Origin: Actinomadura_E scrupuli
GTDB lineage: Bacteria > Actinomycetota > Actinomycetes > Streptosporangiales > Streptosporangiaceae
Direction of reading: 5' to 3'
Assembly: GCF_050971785.1 (NCBI RefSeq)
Contig: NZ_JBPCCU010000006.1
Span: 496,001-560,000 of the forward strand
DNA length: 64,000 nt
Part shown: positions 41,517 through 50,283 of the stretch, piece by piece
How positions within the stretch are numbered: the first letter of the stretch is position 1
Layout of the letters: every line of letters begins with the position of its first letter
Program-made: the position numbers and the translations under genes
Notes under the pieces: model-generated
Told to the model about the DNA's origin: nothing
The model's database searches: none
The model's input: only the letters and a program-made list of their open reading frames with translations

Positions 41517-44126
41517 TCAGCCCGGCGTGCGAGAGGCCGGGGCGACCTCCTCGGGTGAGCGGAGGGTCCGGCTGACCCGCAGGGCCTTCTCCGACTCCGC
41601 CCGGGCCTGCTCGTGGTGACCGGTGGCCCGAAGGATCTCGGTCAGCTTGCGGAGGACCCGTACCTGGTTCGAGCCGTGGCCCATCCGCTCGAAGATCGTC
41701 AGGCTCTCCCGCAGCAGTGCGAGCGCCTCCTCGGGGCGGTCGAGCCGGTGCTGGAGAATGCCCAGTTCGTAGAGGTCGAGGCCCTGACTGCGAAGGTCGC
41801 CCAGCTCACGCGAGATGGCCAGGCTTTCGTGATGACAGGCGGCCGCCTCCGTGAACCGCCCGAGTTCACGGTAGACGACGCCCAGGATGCCGAGGCTGGT
41901 GCCGCGCCCGCGCCGGTCCTTCCGCTGCTTCCACAGGGTCATGCTCTCGTGGAGAGCCGCCATCGCCTCGTCGTACCGGCGGAGCTGCCTGTAGGCGTGA
42001 CCGAGGTTGATCAGAGCGGTGGCCTGGCCGAGGAGGTCATCGAGGTCCCGCCAGATGGCCAGGGATTCGTGCTGGAAGTCGATCGCCTCCAGCAGCCTCC
42101 CCTGGCCGCCGTAGGTGCTGCCGAGATTGGCCAGGGCGTACGCCCGGCCCGCCGGATGGTCCAGGTCCCGGAACAGGGAAAGGCCGGTTTCCAGGTGGCG
42201 GATCGCCTCTTCGTAGTGTCCGAGACGCCGGTAGGCGAAACCGAGGTCATTGTGGGCATAGGCCTGCGCGGCGCGATCCTCGTACCGCTCGGCCAGCTCG
42301 AGGGCGATCAGGCCGGTCCTGACGGCGTCCCGCCAGTAGCCCCGCCTGTCGAGGCACGCGGACAGGGCACGGCTGAGCCGCCCGGCCGCCTCGCTGGAGA
42401 GCGCGGGCACCGCGGCCGCGGCCTGGGTGACGGCGGCGAGCAGGTTGTCGCGTTCGAGCTCCAGCCATTCGAGTGTCTCCTGTACGGTCCGCAGTCTCTG
42501 ACCGTCCAGGCTCCACCGCGGTTCAGCGGACGCCAGCCGGTAGTCACCGGGTCTGAGCAGCGTCAGACTGCGCCATGCGGTGGCGGTGTAGAAACCGATC
42601 AGGCGGGTGAGGAACGCGTTTCGCTCGTCCTGGGCGCAGTGGGCGGCGGCGAACTGGTGGGCGTACAGCCGTACGAGGTCGTGGAACCTGTAGCGGTCCG
42701 GGCGTGGGGCCTCCAGGAGCTGCGCGTCCACGAGGCGTTCGAGGAGGGCCCGCGCGACGGGTTCGGGCCTGTCCAGGGCCCGGGCCGCGGCGAGGATGCC
42801 GAAGTCCGGTCCGCTCGCCGCGCTGAGCAGCCCGAACGCGGTGGCCGCGGCCTGGTCCAGCGGATGAGAGCTGTTCCGCAGCGCACTCAGTGAGACGTCG
42901 AAGCTGGGGCGTACCGCCATCTCGTCCACGGCGAGCGCCTCGAGTGTCTCGAGGCGCTGATTGGCGTCGGCGAGGAGATCCGCGAGTACGGTGATCCGCC
43001 AGGTGGGCCGGGACGCCAGCCGTCCGCCCGCGATGCGGAGGGCCAGGGGCAGGCGCCCGCACGCCTCGATGACCGCGGCCGCGGCCCGCGCTTCCGCCGC
43101 GACGCGCCGCGCCCCGGCCAGCCGGCCGAGGAGCGCCAGTGCCTGCTCCTCGGTGAGCAGGTCCAGGCGCAGGTTGTACGCACCTTCCAAGGTGACGAGC
43201 GGACGGCGGCTCGTGACCAGCACCGCGCACCCTGGTCCGCCGGGGAGCAGGGGCCGTACCTGCCGCGCGTCACCGGCGTCGTCCAGCAGGATCAGCAACC
43301 GGCAGCCGGCGGTCAGCGACCGGAAGCGGGCGGCCGCCTCCTGGACCTCACCGGGAATCGTGCCGGGGTCGCAGCCGAGCGCCCGCAGCATCCGGCCGAG
43401 AGCATCGAGCGGCTCGACCGGCACCAGACCGGGGGTGGCGCCCTGGAGGTTCACATAGAGCTGCCCGTCGGGGAATCGCGCCGCGACCTGATGGGCCACC
43501 TGAACGGCGAGGGCGGACTTGCCCATACCGCCCATTCCATCGATGCAGACCACCGCCGTCCCACCGTCGTGACCGGGACCGAGGAGGTGCTCGCACAGCG
43601 CGGCGAGCTCCTCCTCCCGGCCGGTGAACTCCGCGGCCGGCCGGGGCAGCTCGCGCGGAAGCGGTGCGGGCGGGGCGGCCGGAGTGACCGGAACGGTCGT
43701 GGACGGCTCGCCGTTGCCCGGCCGTGCGGGCTGTGCCTCCTCGAGCAGGTGGGTCCAGTACGAGCGATCCGGGCGAGGGTCACCGCACCAGCTGCTCCAC
43801 AGCCGTACCAGTGCCCACACCGTGTCGGAGTCGGCGAACCGGGGCACCTGAGCCTTGCTCGGATCCTCGGGCAGCCAGCTGCTGAGGCGCTGACCCTTCA
43901 GCTGGACTCCATAGGGTGGCCTGGCGAGTGCGCGCGCCGTCTCCCGGCGGGAGTACACGCCTCCCGCCGAGCGGCGGGCGGCGGCCGCCCGTCGCTCCAG
44001 CGTGCGCAGCGCCTCGTACCACGCTCGTGCCGCGTGTCTCAATGGCCGCTCCGCATTCGCCGTGCCCGCGGCGGGCACCGTGAGTGTGACCGTTGACCTC
44101 AAGCGTAAGCGCGCACCCGCCCGCAC
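41517..44126 (-). CDS. STAND NTPase (NB-ARC) with C-terminal TPR array
   Basis: 869 residues from GTG 44126; GTG 44078 is an alternative, and neither has a clear ribosome site. The N-terminal ~130 residues are helical with RRETARALARPPYGVQLKGQ and VWALVRLWSSWCGDPRPDRS, an HTH-like entry domain common in actinobacterial NB-ARC proteins. After a Pro-rich linker comes the NB-ARC domain: FTGREEELAALCEHL, Walker A IDGMGGMGKSALAVQ, Walker B RLLILLDDAGD, GCAVLVTSRR, GRLPLALRIAGGRL, and a winged-helix segment YRFHDLVRLYAHQFAA. From about residue 590 there are seven or eight TPR units (ALANLGSTYGGQGRLLEAI and similar). It resembles AfsR without its SARP domain. The TPRs probably sense a ligand and the ATPase switches oligomer state. 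It is divergent from a 41-residue membrane peptide gene. Confidence 0.85.
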   Translation of the reverse strand: MRAGARLRLRSTVTLTVPAAGTANAERPLRHAARAWYEALRTLERRAAAARRSAGGVYSRRETARALARPPYGVQLKGQRLSSWLPEDPSKAQVPRFADSDTVWALVRLWSSWCGDPRPDRSYWTHLLEEAQPARPGNGEPSTTVPVTPAAPPAPLPRELPRPAAEFTGREEELAALCEHLLGPGHDGGTAVVCIDGMGGMGKSALAVQVAHQVAARFPDGQLYVNLQGATPGLVPVEPLDALGRMLRALGCDPGTIPGEVQEAAARFRSLTAGCRLLILLDDAGDARQVRPLLPGGPGCAVLVTSRRPLVTLEGAYNLRLDLLTEEQALALLGRLAGARRVAAEARAAAAVIEACGRLPLALRIAGGRLASRPTWRITVLADLLADANQRLETLEALAVDEMAVRPSFDVSLSALRNSSHPLDQAAATAFGLLSAASGPDFGILAAARALDRPEPVARALLERLVDAQLLEAPRPDRYRFHDLVRLYAHQFAAAHCAQDERNAFLTRLIGFYTATAWRSLTLLRPGDYRLASAEPRWSLDGQRLRTVQETLEWLELERDNLLAAVTQAAAAVPALSSEAAGRLSRALSACLDRRGYWRDAVRTGLIALELAERYEDRAAQAYAHNDLGFAYRRLGHYEEAIRHLETGLSLFRDLDHPAGRAYALANLGSTYGGQGRLLEAIDFQHESLAIWRDLDDLLGQATALINLGHAYRQLRRYDEAMAALHESMTLWKQRKDRRGRGTSLGILGVVYRELGRFTEAAACHHESLAISRELGDLRSQGLDLYELGILQHRLDRPEEALALLRESLTIFERMGHGSNQVRVLRKLTEILRATGHHEQARAESEKALRVSRTLRSPEEVAPASRTPG

Positions 44127-44215
44127 CGCCCGTTGGTGCGGACAGGCATGGCCCGGCCGGTGGACGCTTTCCTCGACATCCGGCCACGAGGTGTGGCTCG
44201 AACGAGGGAGTCCCG

Positions 44216-44341
44216 ATGAACGACCGCGACGTCACCATCAAGCGACTTGCCAGCAACGCCCTGAGCGGCGTTCTGTGCGGCATGGCCAACGCGGCCGGCT
44301 CCACCATCGTCGCCCTGCTCATCTGGTGGATACAGCGATGA
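44216..44341 (+). CDS. 41-residue single-pass membrane peptide
   Basis: ATG behind GAGGGAGTCCCG encodes MNDRDVTIKRLASNALSGVL, then a Cys, and a hydrophobic helix (AAGSTIVALLIWWIQR). The basic N-terminus and a C-terminal helix ending in WWIQR make a small inner-membrane peptide. It is divergent from the STAND-TPR gene, with 89 bases between starts. The good ribosome site and amphipathic design support coding. Possible roles are a sensor partner or toxin-like peptide for the STAND protein, or a signalling peptide; all are inference. Confidence 0.6.
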   Translation: MNDRDVTIKRLASNALSGVLCGMANAAGSTIVALLIWWIQR

Positions 44342-44368
44342 CCCGCATACCGCCACTCCTTGCAGGTG

Positions 44369-44779
44369 TCAGGGTCGGCACCCTGTGATGCTGAAGTTGC
44401 ACACCCGGTGGCCGAGGTCCTCTTCGTAGTCCTGGAAGGTGCCGCGCGTAGGTCCCCTCGGATAGACCGGCACCACCTCGGCACTGCCGAGCAGGCTGCG
44501 TGGCCGGGAGCCGTCTCCCCAGCGGGGCGGGCCCAACGGCTCCGGCGCGCCCGGCAGCCTTTCCAGGTAGTCGTCGAGCCGGTCCTTCAGACCGATGCGC
44601 ATCGTCGCGAAGGCACCGACAGTGAACGGTTCGAGCTCCGCCTTCTCGCCGTCGGCGAGACGCAGGCGTACGACCAGGACCAACGGGGAGTCGAGGTGAT
44701 TTTTCACCTCCAGGTGGCTGTCGGTGTCGTCATCCACGTACCAGTACTGAGCGAATCGTCGATCGGGGGCGGAGGGCAT
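44369..44779 (-). CDS. Hypothetical soluble protein
   Basis: 136 residues from MPSAPDRRFAQYWYVDDD, chosen because GAGGAG precedes the ATG; an in-frame extension to 44905 lacks support. The core looks like a beta-rich domain (AQYWYVDDDTDSHLEVKNHL; LVLVVRLRLADGEKAELEPF; TVGAFATMRIGLKDRL). The C-terminal part is Pro/Gly-rich and ends with RVCNFSITGCRP, which has two Cys. No family was recognised. There is no signal peptide or membrane helix. It converges with the 41-residue peptide gene and is divergent from the beta-helix membrane protein, so it may belong to the same accessory group. Confidence 0.6.
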   Translation of the reverse strand: MPSAPDRRFAQYWYVDDDTDSHLEVKNHLDSPLVLVVRLRLADGEKAELEPFTVGAFATMRIGLKDRLDDYLERLPGAPEPLGPPRWGDGSRPRSLLGSAEVVPVYPRGPTRGTFQDYEEDLGHRVCNFSITGCRP

Positions 44780-44978
44780 CCGAACTCCTCGAGTCCTTGA
44801 CCGCTGTCTCGACCGAATAATCTCCCCGGCGCCCTGGCCCGACAACAGGACTCCGGCGAAGCGGACATCCGGTTCCTGCTCGCTGAAGGCCACGGAGACC
44901 CCCACGAAGGTGCGCTGCCATGCCCGCCGGCGGATGCCGGGTGTACAGCGAAGCGGCCTTCATCTACCGTCTGGGGCC

Positions 44979-46538
44979 ATGGCGATCACGGTCGACGATC
45001 TGTCGGTGCCGGAGCGCCGGTTGTGGGAGGCGTTCCCGACCGGTGAGTGGGTGGACCTGCGAACCGGTGACGAGGAGAGCTACGACCCGGTGGAGGAGCC
45101 GCCGGACTGGGGCCAGGACCGGTGGGTGCGGGCCGAGGTGGTCGCCGCGCTGCTGGCGGGTGCCGTCCCGGTCGAGCCGGGCAGCGTCGGTGTTTTGGTG
45201 CTGCAGGGTGCCCGCATCGAAGGCCTGCTGGACCTCGCGGGGATGGAGGCCTGCTGCCGGTTGGCGCTGCGCGGGTGCTGGCTGGGCGCCGGGATCCAGG
45301 CCGAGGAGGCCCGGCTTCGCACCGTTTCCCTGCAAGGCAGCCTCGTGGGCGAGGTTCGGCTGGCCAACGCCCACATCGACGGCACGTTCGTCCTGCAGGG
45401 CGCCAGGTTGGTCAACCCGGATGCCAAGGTGCTGGTCGGCTACGGGCTGACCGTTAAGCGCGACGTGCGAGCCGACGGGCTGGTGGCCGAGGGTGAGGTC
45501 GACCTGATCGATGCGCACATCGGTGGAACGCTCCGCCTGCACGGTGCCCGCCTGCAGAACCCGGGCGGTAACGCGCTCCTGGCCGACGGGCTGACCGTGA
45601 CGAGCGGGATCTACTGCCGCGACGGGTTCAGCGCAGAGGGGACCATCCGGCTGCGCGGCGCGCACATCGGGAGCAACCTCGAGATGGACGGCGCCCGGCT
45701 GGTCAATCCGGGCGGGCACGCCCTGTCGGCGACCAGGCTGACCGTGGCGGGCAGCGTGTTCTTCCGCCACGGATTCACCGCCGAGGGTGAGGTCCGGGTG
45801 CTCGACGGCCGGATCGGCGGGGCGTTCGATCTGTCCGGCGCGCGGCTGGTCAACCCCGGCGGCGAGGCGTTGTCCGCAGACGGTCTGCGGATGGACCAGA
45901 ACATGATCCTCACCGGGGGATTCACCGCCGAGGGAGTGGTCCGGCTGGTCAGCGCCCGGATCGGGGCCATCGAGGACGATCCTTGGCAGTGGCCGGACCG
46001 GCTGGAACTGAACGGACTGACCTATCAGGAGCTGTACCCCGACGCACCCGCTCGGCTGCGGCTCGGCTGGCTGTCGCGATCAGCGGGCGGCTACCGCGCG
46101 CAGCCGTACGAGCAGCTGGCGGCCCACTACCGGCGGCTGGGCCATGACGAGGAGGCGCGGCGGGTGCTGCTGGCCAAGCAGCGGGCCCGGATGCGGGAGC
46201 AGGGCTGGTGGGCGCGCCCGTGGGGCTGGCTGCAGGACGTCCTGGCGGGGTACGGGTATGTGCCCGGCCGTGCGGCGCTCTGGCTCGCCGCCGCGTTCAC
46301 GGTGGGCTCGTGGTACTTCGCCCGGCATCATCCGGCGGCGGCCAAGGCGGACCACCCGCCGTTCAACACCCTGCTGTACACACTCGACCTGCTGCTGCCC
46401 GCACCCAACCTCGGCCAGGAGGATGCCTTCAGCCCGCTCCATGGCGGGCTGGCCCTGGCCGCCGGCCTCCGGGTGTTCGGCTGGGTGCTGACCATCGCCG
46501 TGCTGGCGAGCATCACCCGCGCACTGAGCCGCAACTGA
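44979..46538 (+). CDS. Beta-helix repeat protein with C-terminal membrane domain
   Basis: 519 residues from MAITVDDLSVPERRLWEAF. After an N-terminal helical segment with VRAEVVAALLAGAVPVEPG, about seven imperfect repeats of 30-36 residues follow. Their pattern is F-x-AEG-x-VRL-x-x-A-x-IGG, then L-x-L-x-GARL-x-NPGG-x-AL-x-ADGLTV (residues ~70-340), giving a solenoid like bactofilin or right-handed beta-helices. Then come a charged helical region (EQLAAHYRRLGHDEEARRVLL) and two or three membrane helices at the end (ALWLAAAFTVGSWYFA; LRVFGWVLTIAVLASITRAL). Related Streptomyces proteins are labelled membrane-associated oxidoreductase, but no redox motif is visible. It may build a membrane-attached scaffold. 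The C-terminus may resemble an ion-channel pore module; this is not certain. Confidence 0.72.
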   Translation: MAITVDDLSVPERRLWEAFPTGEWVDLRTGDEESYDPVEEPPDWGQDRWVRAEVVAALLAGAVPVEPGSVGVLVLQGARIEGLLDLAGMEACCRLALRGCWLGAGIQAEEARLRTVSLQGSLVGEVRLANAHIDGTFVLQGARLVNPDAKVLVGYGLTVKRDVRADGLVAEGEVDLIDAHIGGTLRLHGARLQNPGGNALLADGLTVTSGIYCRDGFSAEGTIRLRGAHIGSNLEMDGARLVNPGGHALSATRLTVAGSVFFRHGFTAEGEVRVLDGRIGGAFDLSGARLVNPGGEALSADGLRMDQNMILTGGFTAEGVVRLVSARIGAIEDDPWQWPDRLELNGLTYQELYPDAPARLRLGWLSRSAGGYRAQPYEQLAAHYRRLGHDEEARRVLLAKQRARMREQGWWARPWGWLQDVLAGYGYVPGRAALWLAAAFTVGSWYFARHHPAAAKADHPPFNTLLYTLDLLLPAPNLGQEDAFSPLHGGLALAAGLRVFGWVLTIAVLASITRALSRN

Positions 46539-46662
46539 AGCCGCAACTGAAGCGCCTGTGCCGTCGCCGCCGGTCAGGAATTGCCCGGAACCGACTTTTG
46601 GCGGCCTTGGACAGCGTATGGGCCGGTCTGGACAGAGTGGGGTGTTCCTGAACGCAAGCCGG

Positions 46663-46679
46663 CCGGACACGTTGTCCGG
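46663..46679. promoter_or_regulatory. Inverted repeat upstream of NTF2-like gene
   Basis: CCGGACA-CGT-TGTCCGG, perfect 7-bp arms, 148 bases before the NTF2-like start in a 288-base gap. Operator or weak hairpin; no regulator gene is adjacent. Confidence 0.35.
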
Positions 46680-46826
46680 GGCTGAATCCTCGCTGGGTAG
46701 CGTCAGAAACGGTGCTGGGTTTCCGACCCGGCTCGGTGTCGCCTGAGCGCTGCGACATTGGTCATCCCGAAGTGCACCGGGGGGCCTCCCAGGGCCTCGT
46801 CTCCATATCAGTGAAGGGCCATCGTC

Positions 46827-47339
46827 ATGTCTGTTTCTTCTTCTTCCTGGGATGTCAAACACCGGTTGCACGATGCGATCAACGCGCACGACGTGCATCG
46901 AGCGATCCAGTACTACAGCCCAGACGCCGTACTGGTCTCGCCGACGGGTGTAGCGGAAGGACCCGAGGAGATCGGTTGGTTCTACCAGCATTTCTTCGAC
47001 GGCTTCGAGGACTACCACCAGACGGCGTGGGCCGAGATGGAGTGTGACGATCCCGCCATCACGGAATGGGCGCTCACCGGCACTCACACGGGGCCGTTCC
47101 TGCTGCCCAACGGACGGGTGCTGGAGGGGACCGGCCGTCACGTCACCGTCCGTGCCGCCTGTGCGGCCTACGTCGAGAACGGCAAGATCGTCACGCACCG
47201 CGGATACTTCGATCAGCTGGAGCTGTACAGCCAGCTCGGGCTCGTCCTGGCTGAGCCCGAACCTCCCTCGCCCCCGGCCGATGACGTCGTGGATCCCGGG
47301 CAGCGGTCCGGCTGGAGGCGGATGCTACTGCGGCGGTAG
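46827..47339 (+). CDS. NTF2/SnoaL-like protein
   Basis: 170 residues; ATG preceded by GAAGGGCC. One cone-shaped NTF2/SnoaL-type domain: KHRLHDAINAHDVHRAIQYY, SPDAVLVSPTGVAEGPEEI, HTGPFLLPNGRVLEGTGRHV and the last strand IVTHRGYFDQLELYSQLGLV. A Pro/Asp-rich tail ends in GWRRMLLRR. Such domains bind small hydrophobic molecules or act as isomerases/cyclases. No catalytic acid-base pair can be assigned with certainty. It is monocistronic and convergent with the 10-TM protein. Confidence 0.78.
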   Translation: MSVSSSSWDVKHRLHDAINAHDVHRAIQYYSPDAVLVSPTGVAEGPEEIGWFYQHFFDGFEDYHQTAWAEMECDDPAITEWALTGTHTGPFLLPNGRVLEGTGRHVTVRAACAAYVENGKIVTHRGYFDQLELYSQLGLVLAEPEPPSPPADDVVDPGQRSGWRRMLLRR

Positions 47340-47456
47340 CAGGTACGGGCCGGGATCTCCGGGCTTCGGGAACGGCGGGGAAGCTGTGATGCCTCCCCGC
47401 CGTAGAATTCGTGCGGTGTCATGCGAAACCACACGTACGGTGCCGACCGGCCCGGA

Positions 47457-48482
47457 TCACCCGTAGGCGGACCCGCAGCCGAACAGCTTCTTGAGGCGCT
47501 TGACCGCCCTGCGGAACTTTCTCCGCTGGGTGGCCCTCGCCTCGGGCGGCAGCCGGAGCAGGGACGCTCCGGCGGCGATCACGCTGATCCAGGACATCCC
47601 GACGACCTGCCATATCGTCGGGATCTTCTGCTCCATGATCAGATCGACCAGCAGCCCGAGCAGCGGAATGACGCTCCACAAGATGGTGTAGACGGCATCT
47701 CCGAGCGCCCTTCTCGCCCTCACGTGCAGGTACCTGGGAACGACGACGGTCATCAGCGCTGTGCAGAGCAGCGCCAAGAGGACCTCCCAGGACCAGCCGA
47801 CCGACGGGTCCTCGCCCGCCAGCTTGGCCCACACGGCGAGACCCACCACGCCCAGGCTCGTGCTCAGTGCCTGGAACTGGTCGGCGTCCGCACCGCCCCG
47901 ATCGACGTAACTCCGGGACAGCGCCATGTAGATGATGCCGGAGAGAGCCGATCCGATGGACCAGATGACTCCCCACGGGCGCACCGTGATGTGCCATGCC
48001 TCGATGGAGACGGCAAGACCCAGCACGATGAGCAGCGGCACCAGCATCGCCGCGAACCGTTGCCCCGTCTGCCAGACCTCCTTTGAGTAGGTCATGGTCG
48101 AGACGGCGAACGTGATGGCGTTGATGGTGGCGAGAGCCGTCCCCGACGTCATCGCCAGGGCCATCAGGCCCCGGCCCATGAGGTTGCAGCCGCCGAGCAC
48201 GGCGATCGCCGTCACGGCTTGCCAGGTCAACCGGAGCCGCTGAGGCCGCGGCTCCGTGTGGCGGACCAGCCCCAGTATCTGGAGCCTGTACGCCACCAGC
48301 AGCAGAACTGCCGCACCGATGCCGTACTCGGCCGTCGTGACGACCAGAGCGGACATCGCGATGCTGTCGAGCAGGTAGTTCTTGAAGATCGACCGCCCGA
48401 ACAGCTTCGACGAACCTTCGACGAGGGTGAGACCCGCGCCCAAAGCCATATTCTCCGGCCCTGTGGCCGGTGAACTTTTCAT
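47457..48482 (-). CDS. EamA/DMT-like 10-TM membrane protein
   Basis: 341 residues from MKSSPATGPENMALG; a longer in-frame start at 48818 crosses a poorly coding stretch. About ten hydrophobic helices are arranged as two five-helix halves (for example MSALVVTTAEYGIGAAVLLLVA, AVTAIAVLGGCNLMGRGLMALA and VVGMSWISVIAAGASLL). Small-residue-rich helices and short loops resemble the drug/metabolite transporter (EamA) superfamily. The C-terminal tail is strongly basic (RRKFRRAVKRLKKLFG). The transported compound is unknown. It is preceded by about 330 bases and divergent from the ArsR operon. Confidence 0.65.
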   Translation of the reverse strand: MKSSPATGPENMALGAGLTLVEGSSKLFGRSIFKNYLLDSIAMSALVVTTAEYGIGAAVLLLVAYRLQILGLVRHTEPRPQRLRLTWQAVTAIAVLGGCNLMGRGLMALAMTSGTALATINAITFAVSTMTYSKEVWQTGQRFAAMLVPLLIVLGLAVSIEAWHITVRPWGVIWSIGSALSGIIYMALSRSYVDRGGADADQFQALSTSLGVVGLAVWAKLAGEDPSVGWSWEVLLALLCTALMTVVVPRYLHVRARRALGDAVYTILWSVIPLLGLLVDLIMEQKIPTIWQVVGMSWISVIAAGASLLRLPPEARATQRRKFRRAVKRLKKLFGCGSAYG

Positions 48483-48776
48483 GTTTGCAATCCCTCGAAC
48501 AGGCGCGCAAGGGATCAGCTGTGAGCCGGTCCCTTGGAGATCGCGCCGATGGATACGACGAGACTCCGCAGAACCGGTTTGGTTTGTGAAGTTCAAAATG
48601 ATCATACGCTCGGCGTGCCGCGGGCCGGCGGGACAAGGTGACCTGCTACCGGTACCGCGCCGTCCGTCAAGCGTTTCGTGCGCACCGCGCGGCGTTACCA
48701 CACGGCACAGATCAGGTCGGTGCCCACACCCTGGCCGGCGAAGACCCACTCCCGCCTGACCTAGGCGACGCGTTGC
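48483..48776. other. Intergenic region between 10-TM gene and ArsR operon
   Basis: No gene is supported. A less G+C-rich patch near 48580-48610 is the probable promoter of the minus-strand membrane gene. The right end leads into the ArsR promoter. Open frames crossing it have no ribosome site. Confidence 0.35.
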
Positions 48777-48804
48777 TTGACGCATTCCGATATGGGCATA
48801 TGAT
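48777..48804 (+). promoter_or_regulatory. Promoter and ArsR-type operator giving a leaderless arsR transcript
   Basis: -35 TTGACG (48777-48782), 16-base spacer, -10 TATGAT (48799-48804). The predicted start site falls at 48811-48812, which is the ATG of the ArsR gene, so the mRNA is probably leaderless. A short dyad ATATG-GG-CATAT (48790-48801) overlaps the -10 and is a likely repressor site. Confidence 0.65.
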
Positions 48805-48811
48805 TGCTGCC

Positions 48812-49153
48812 ATGGCACGAGCAGCGACGACGTCGGACGTCTTCAACGCGATCGCCGAGCCGCAGCGCCGGGAGATCCTGGTACTGCTGCGGGCGGGTGA
48901 GCGGCCGGTGACCGAGTTGGCCCAGGAACTGGGGATGACCCAGCCGGGGGCGTCCAAACACCTGCGGGTGCTCCGGGAGGTCGGGCTGGTGCGGGACCGC
49001 AAGGCAGGCAAACAGCGCCTGTACGGCTTGGACGCCCGCGGGCTGCGGCCGGTCCACGAGTGGGCCGGCGGGTTCGAGCGGTTCTGGAACGAGAGCTTCG
49101 ACCGGCTGGACGCGTACGTGCAGGACCTCAAGCAGACACGGCAGGAGGAATGA
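48812..49153 (+). CDS. ArsR-family transcriptional repressor
   Basis: 113 residues from MARAATTSDVFNAIA. An in-frame ATG at 48800 lies inside the -10 box and is rejected. Winged HTH: IAEPQRREILVLLRAGERPV, TELAQELGMTQPGASKHLRVL, LVRDRKAGKQRLYGLDARGL. It lacks the metal-binding Cys of the classical ArsR and belongs to the group paired with SRPBCC proteins. First gene of a tight three-gene operon (3-base gap, then 1-base overlap). It probably represses its own operon via the dyad overlapping its promoter. Confidence 0.9.
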   Translation: MARAATTSDVFNAIAEPQRREILVLLRAGERPVTELAQELGMTQPGASKHLRVLREVGLVRDRKAGKQRLYGLDARGLRPVHEWAGGFERFWNESFDRLDAYVQDLKQTRQEE

Positions 49154-49156
49154 CCG

Positions 49157-49663
49157 ATGGCAGGGGCAAGGCAACAATCCCGGGCGGAGCCGGCGACGGC
49201 CGACCGCGAGATCGTGATCTCCCGGGTCATCAGTGCCCCACGGGAGCTGGTGTTCGAGGCGTTCACCGAGGTGCGGCACCTGTCGCGATGGTGGGGACCG
49301 GAGGGGTTCACCACCACCACGCGGTCCTTCGAGTTCCGCGTCGGCGGGGAGTGGGACTTCGTGCTGCACGGGCCGGACGGGACGGACTACCAGGAATGGA
49401 TCTCCTGGACCGAGATCGCCCCGCCGGAGCGGATCGCGCTGCTGCACGGTGAGTCCCGCGACGACCCGAACGCCTTCGAGTCGGTCCTCACGTTCGCGCC
49501 CGACGGCGCGGCGACCCGGATCGAGATGCGCACGGTGTTCCCCACCAAGGAGCTGCGCGAGGAGGCGGTCGAGAAGTACCACGCGATCGAGGGCGGCCAG
49601 CAGACCCTGAGCAACCTGGCTGCCTACATCACCGAAATCGTTCGGAATGGAATTGAGGGCTGA
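49157..49663 (+). CDS. SRPBCC (AHSA1/START-like) protein
   Basis: 168 residues. An AHSA1-like helix-grip fold: VISRVISAPRELVFEAFTEV, HLSRWWGPEGFTTTTRSFEF, GGEWDFVLHGPDGTDYQEW, IAPPERIALLHG, LTFAPDGAATRIEMRTVFP, and a C-terminal helix (GGQQTLSNLAAYI). It binds a hydrophobic ligand in a deep pocket; no enzyme residues are assigned. Typical partner of this ArsR type. Its stop overlaps the next start by one base (TGATGG). Confidence 0.87.
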   Translation: MAGARQQSRAEPATADREIVISRVISAPRELVFEAFTEVRHLSRWWGPEGFTTTTRSFEFRVGGEWDFVLHGPDGTDYQEWISWTEIAPPERIALLHGESRDDPNAFESVLTFAPDGAATRIEMRTVFPTKELREEAVEKYHAIEGGQQTLSNLAAYITEIVRNGIEG

Positions 49664-50283
49664 TGGCCGGAAAAGTGTTCTTCAGCGTGTCGATGTCGCT
49701 GGACGGGTTCGTCGCGCCCGAGTCCAGCGAGGACTTGATGGGGCAGCAGTGGATGGAACTGCATGCGTGGCTCCTCCCGCAGCGGTTCACCCGGGAGAAC
49801 CTGAAGATCGGCGAGGGCGGCGAGGAAGGGCGCGACAACGACATCGCCCGCGAGACGTTCGAGCGCACCGGCGCGAGCGTCATGGGCAAGCGCATGTTCG
49901 ATGCCGGCGAGCAGATGTGGCCGGAGGAGGCGCCGTTCCACACCCAGGTCTTCGTCGTGACGCACGAGAAGCGTGACCCCTGGGAGCGGCCGGGCGGGAC
50001 CACCTTCCACTTTGTCAACGACGGCATCGAGACCGCGCTCGACCAGGCCCGCGAGGCCGCCGGCGACCGAGACGTCCGCATCGCGGGCGGCGGCGCGACA
50101 ATCCTGGAGTACGTGAACGCCGGTCTGATCGACGAGTTCTCGATCGCGCTCTCACCCGTGCTGTTCGGCTCCGGAATCCGCCTGTTCGAGGGCGTGGACG
50201 CGGGCCGTGTGGCCCTGGAGCCGGTCCGCGCGGAGCCGACGCACCATGCGACCCACCTGACCTACGCAGTCCGGAAGCGGTAG
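49663..50283 (+). CDS. Dihydrofolate-reductase-family (RibD C-terminal) protein
   Basis: 206 residues. DHFR/RibD fold: VFFSVSMSLDGFVAPES, SVMGKRMFDAGEQMW, TQVFVVTHEKRDPW, FHFVNDGIETALDQAREAAG, VRIAGGGATILEYVNAGLIDEFSIALSPVLFGSGIRLFEG. The glycine-rich GGGAT segment binds NADPH. The substrate is unknown. Last gene of the ArsR-SRPBCC-reductase operon; the one-base overlap ensures co-translation. It resembles the shorter family member at 24.9 kb but is not close in sequence. Confidence 0.87.
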   Translation: MAGKVFFSVSMSLDGFVAPESSEDLMGQQWMELHAWLLPQRFTRENLKIGEGGEEGRDNDIARETFERTGASVMGKRMFDAGEQMWPEEAPFHTQVFVVTHEKRDPWERPGGTTFHFVNDGIETALDQAREAAGDRDVRIAGGGATILEYVNAGLIDEFSIALSPVLFGSGIRLFEGVDAGRVALEPVRAEPTHHATHLTYAVRKR

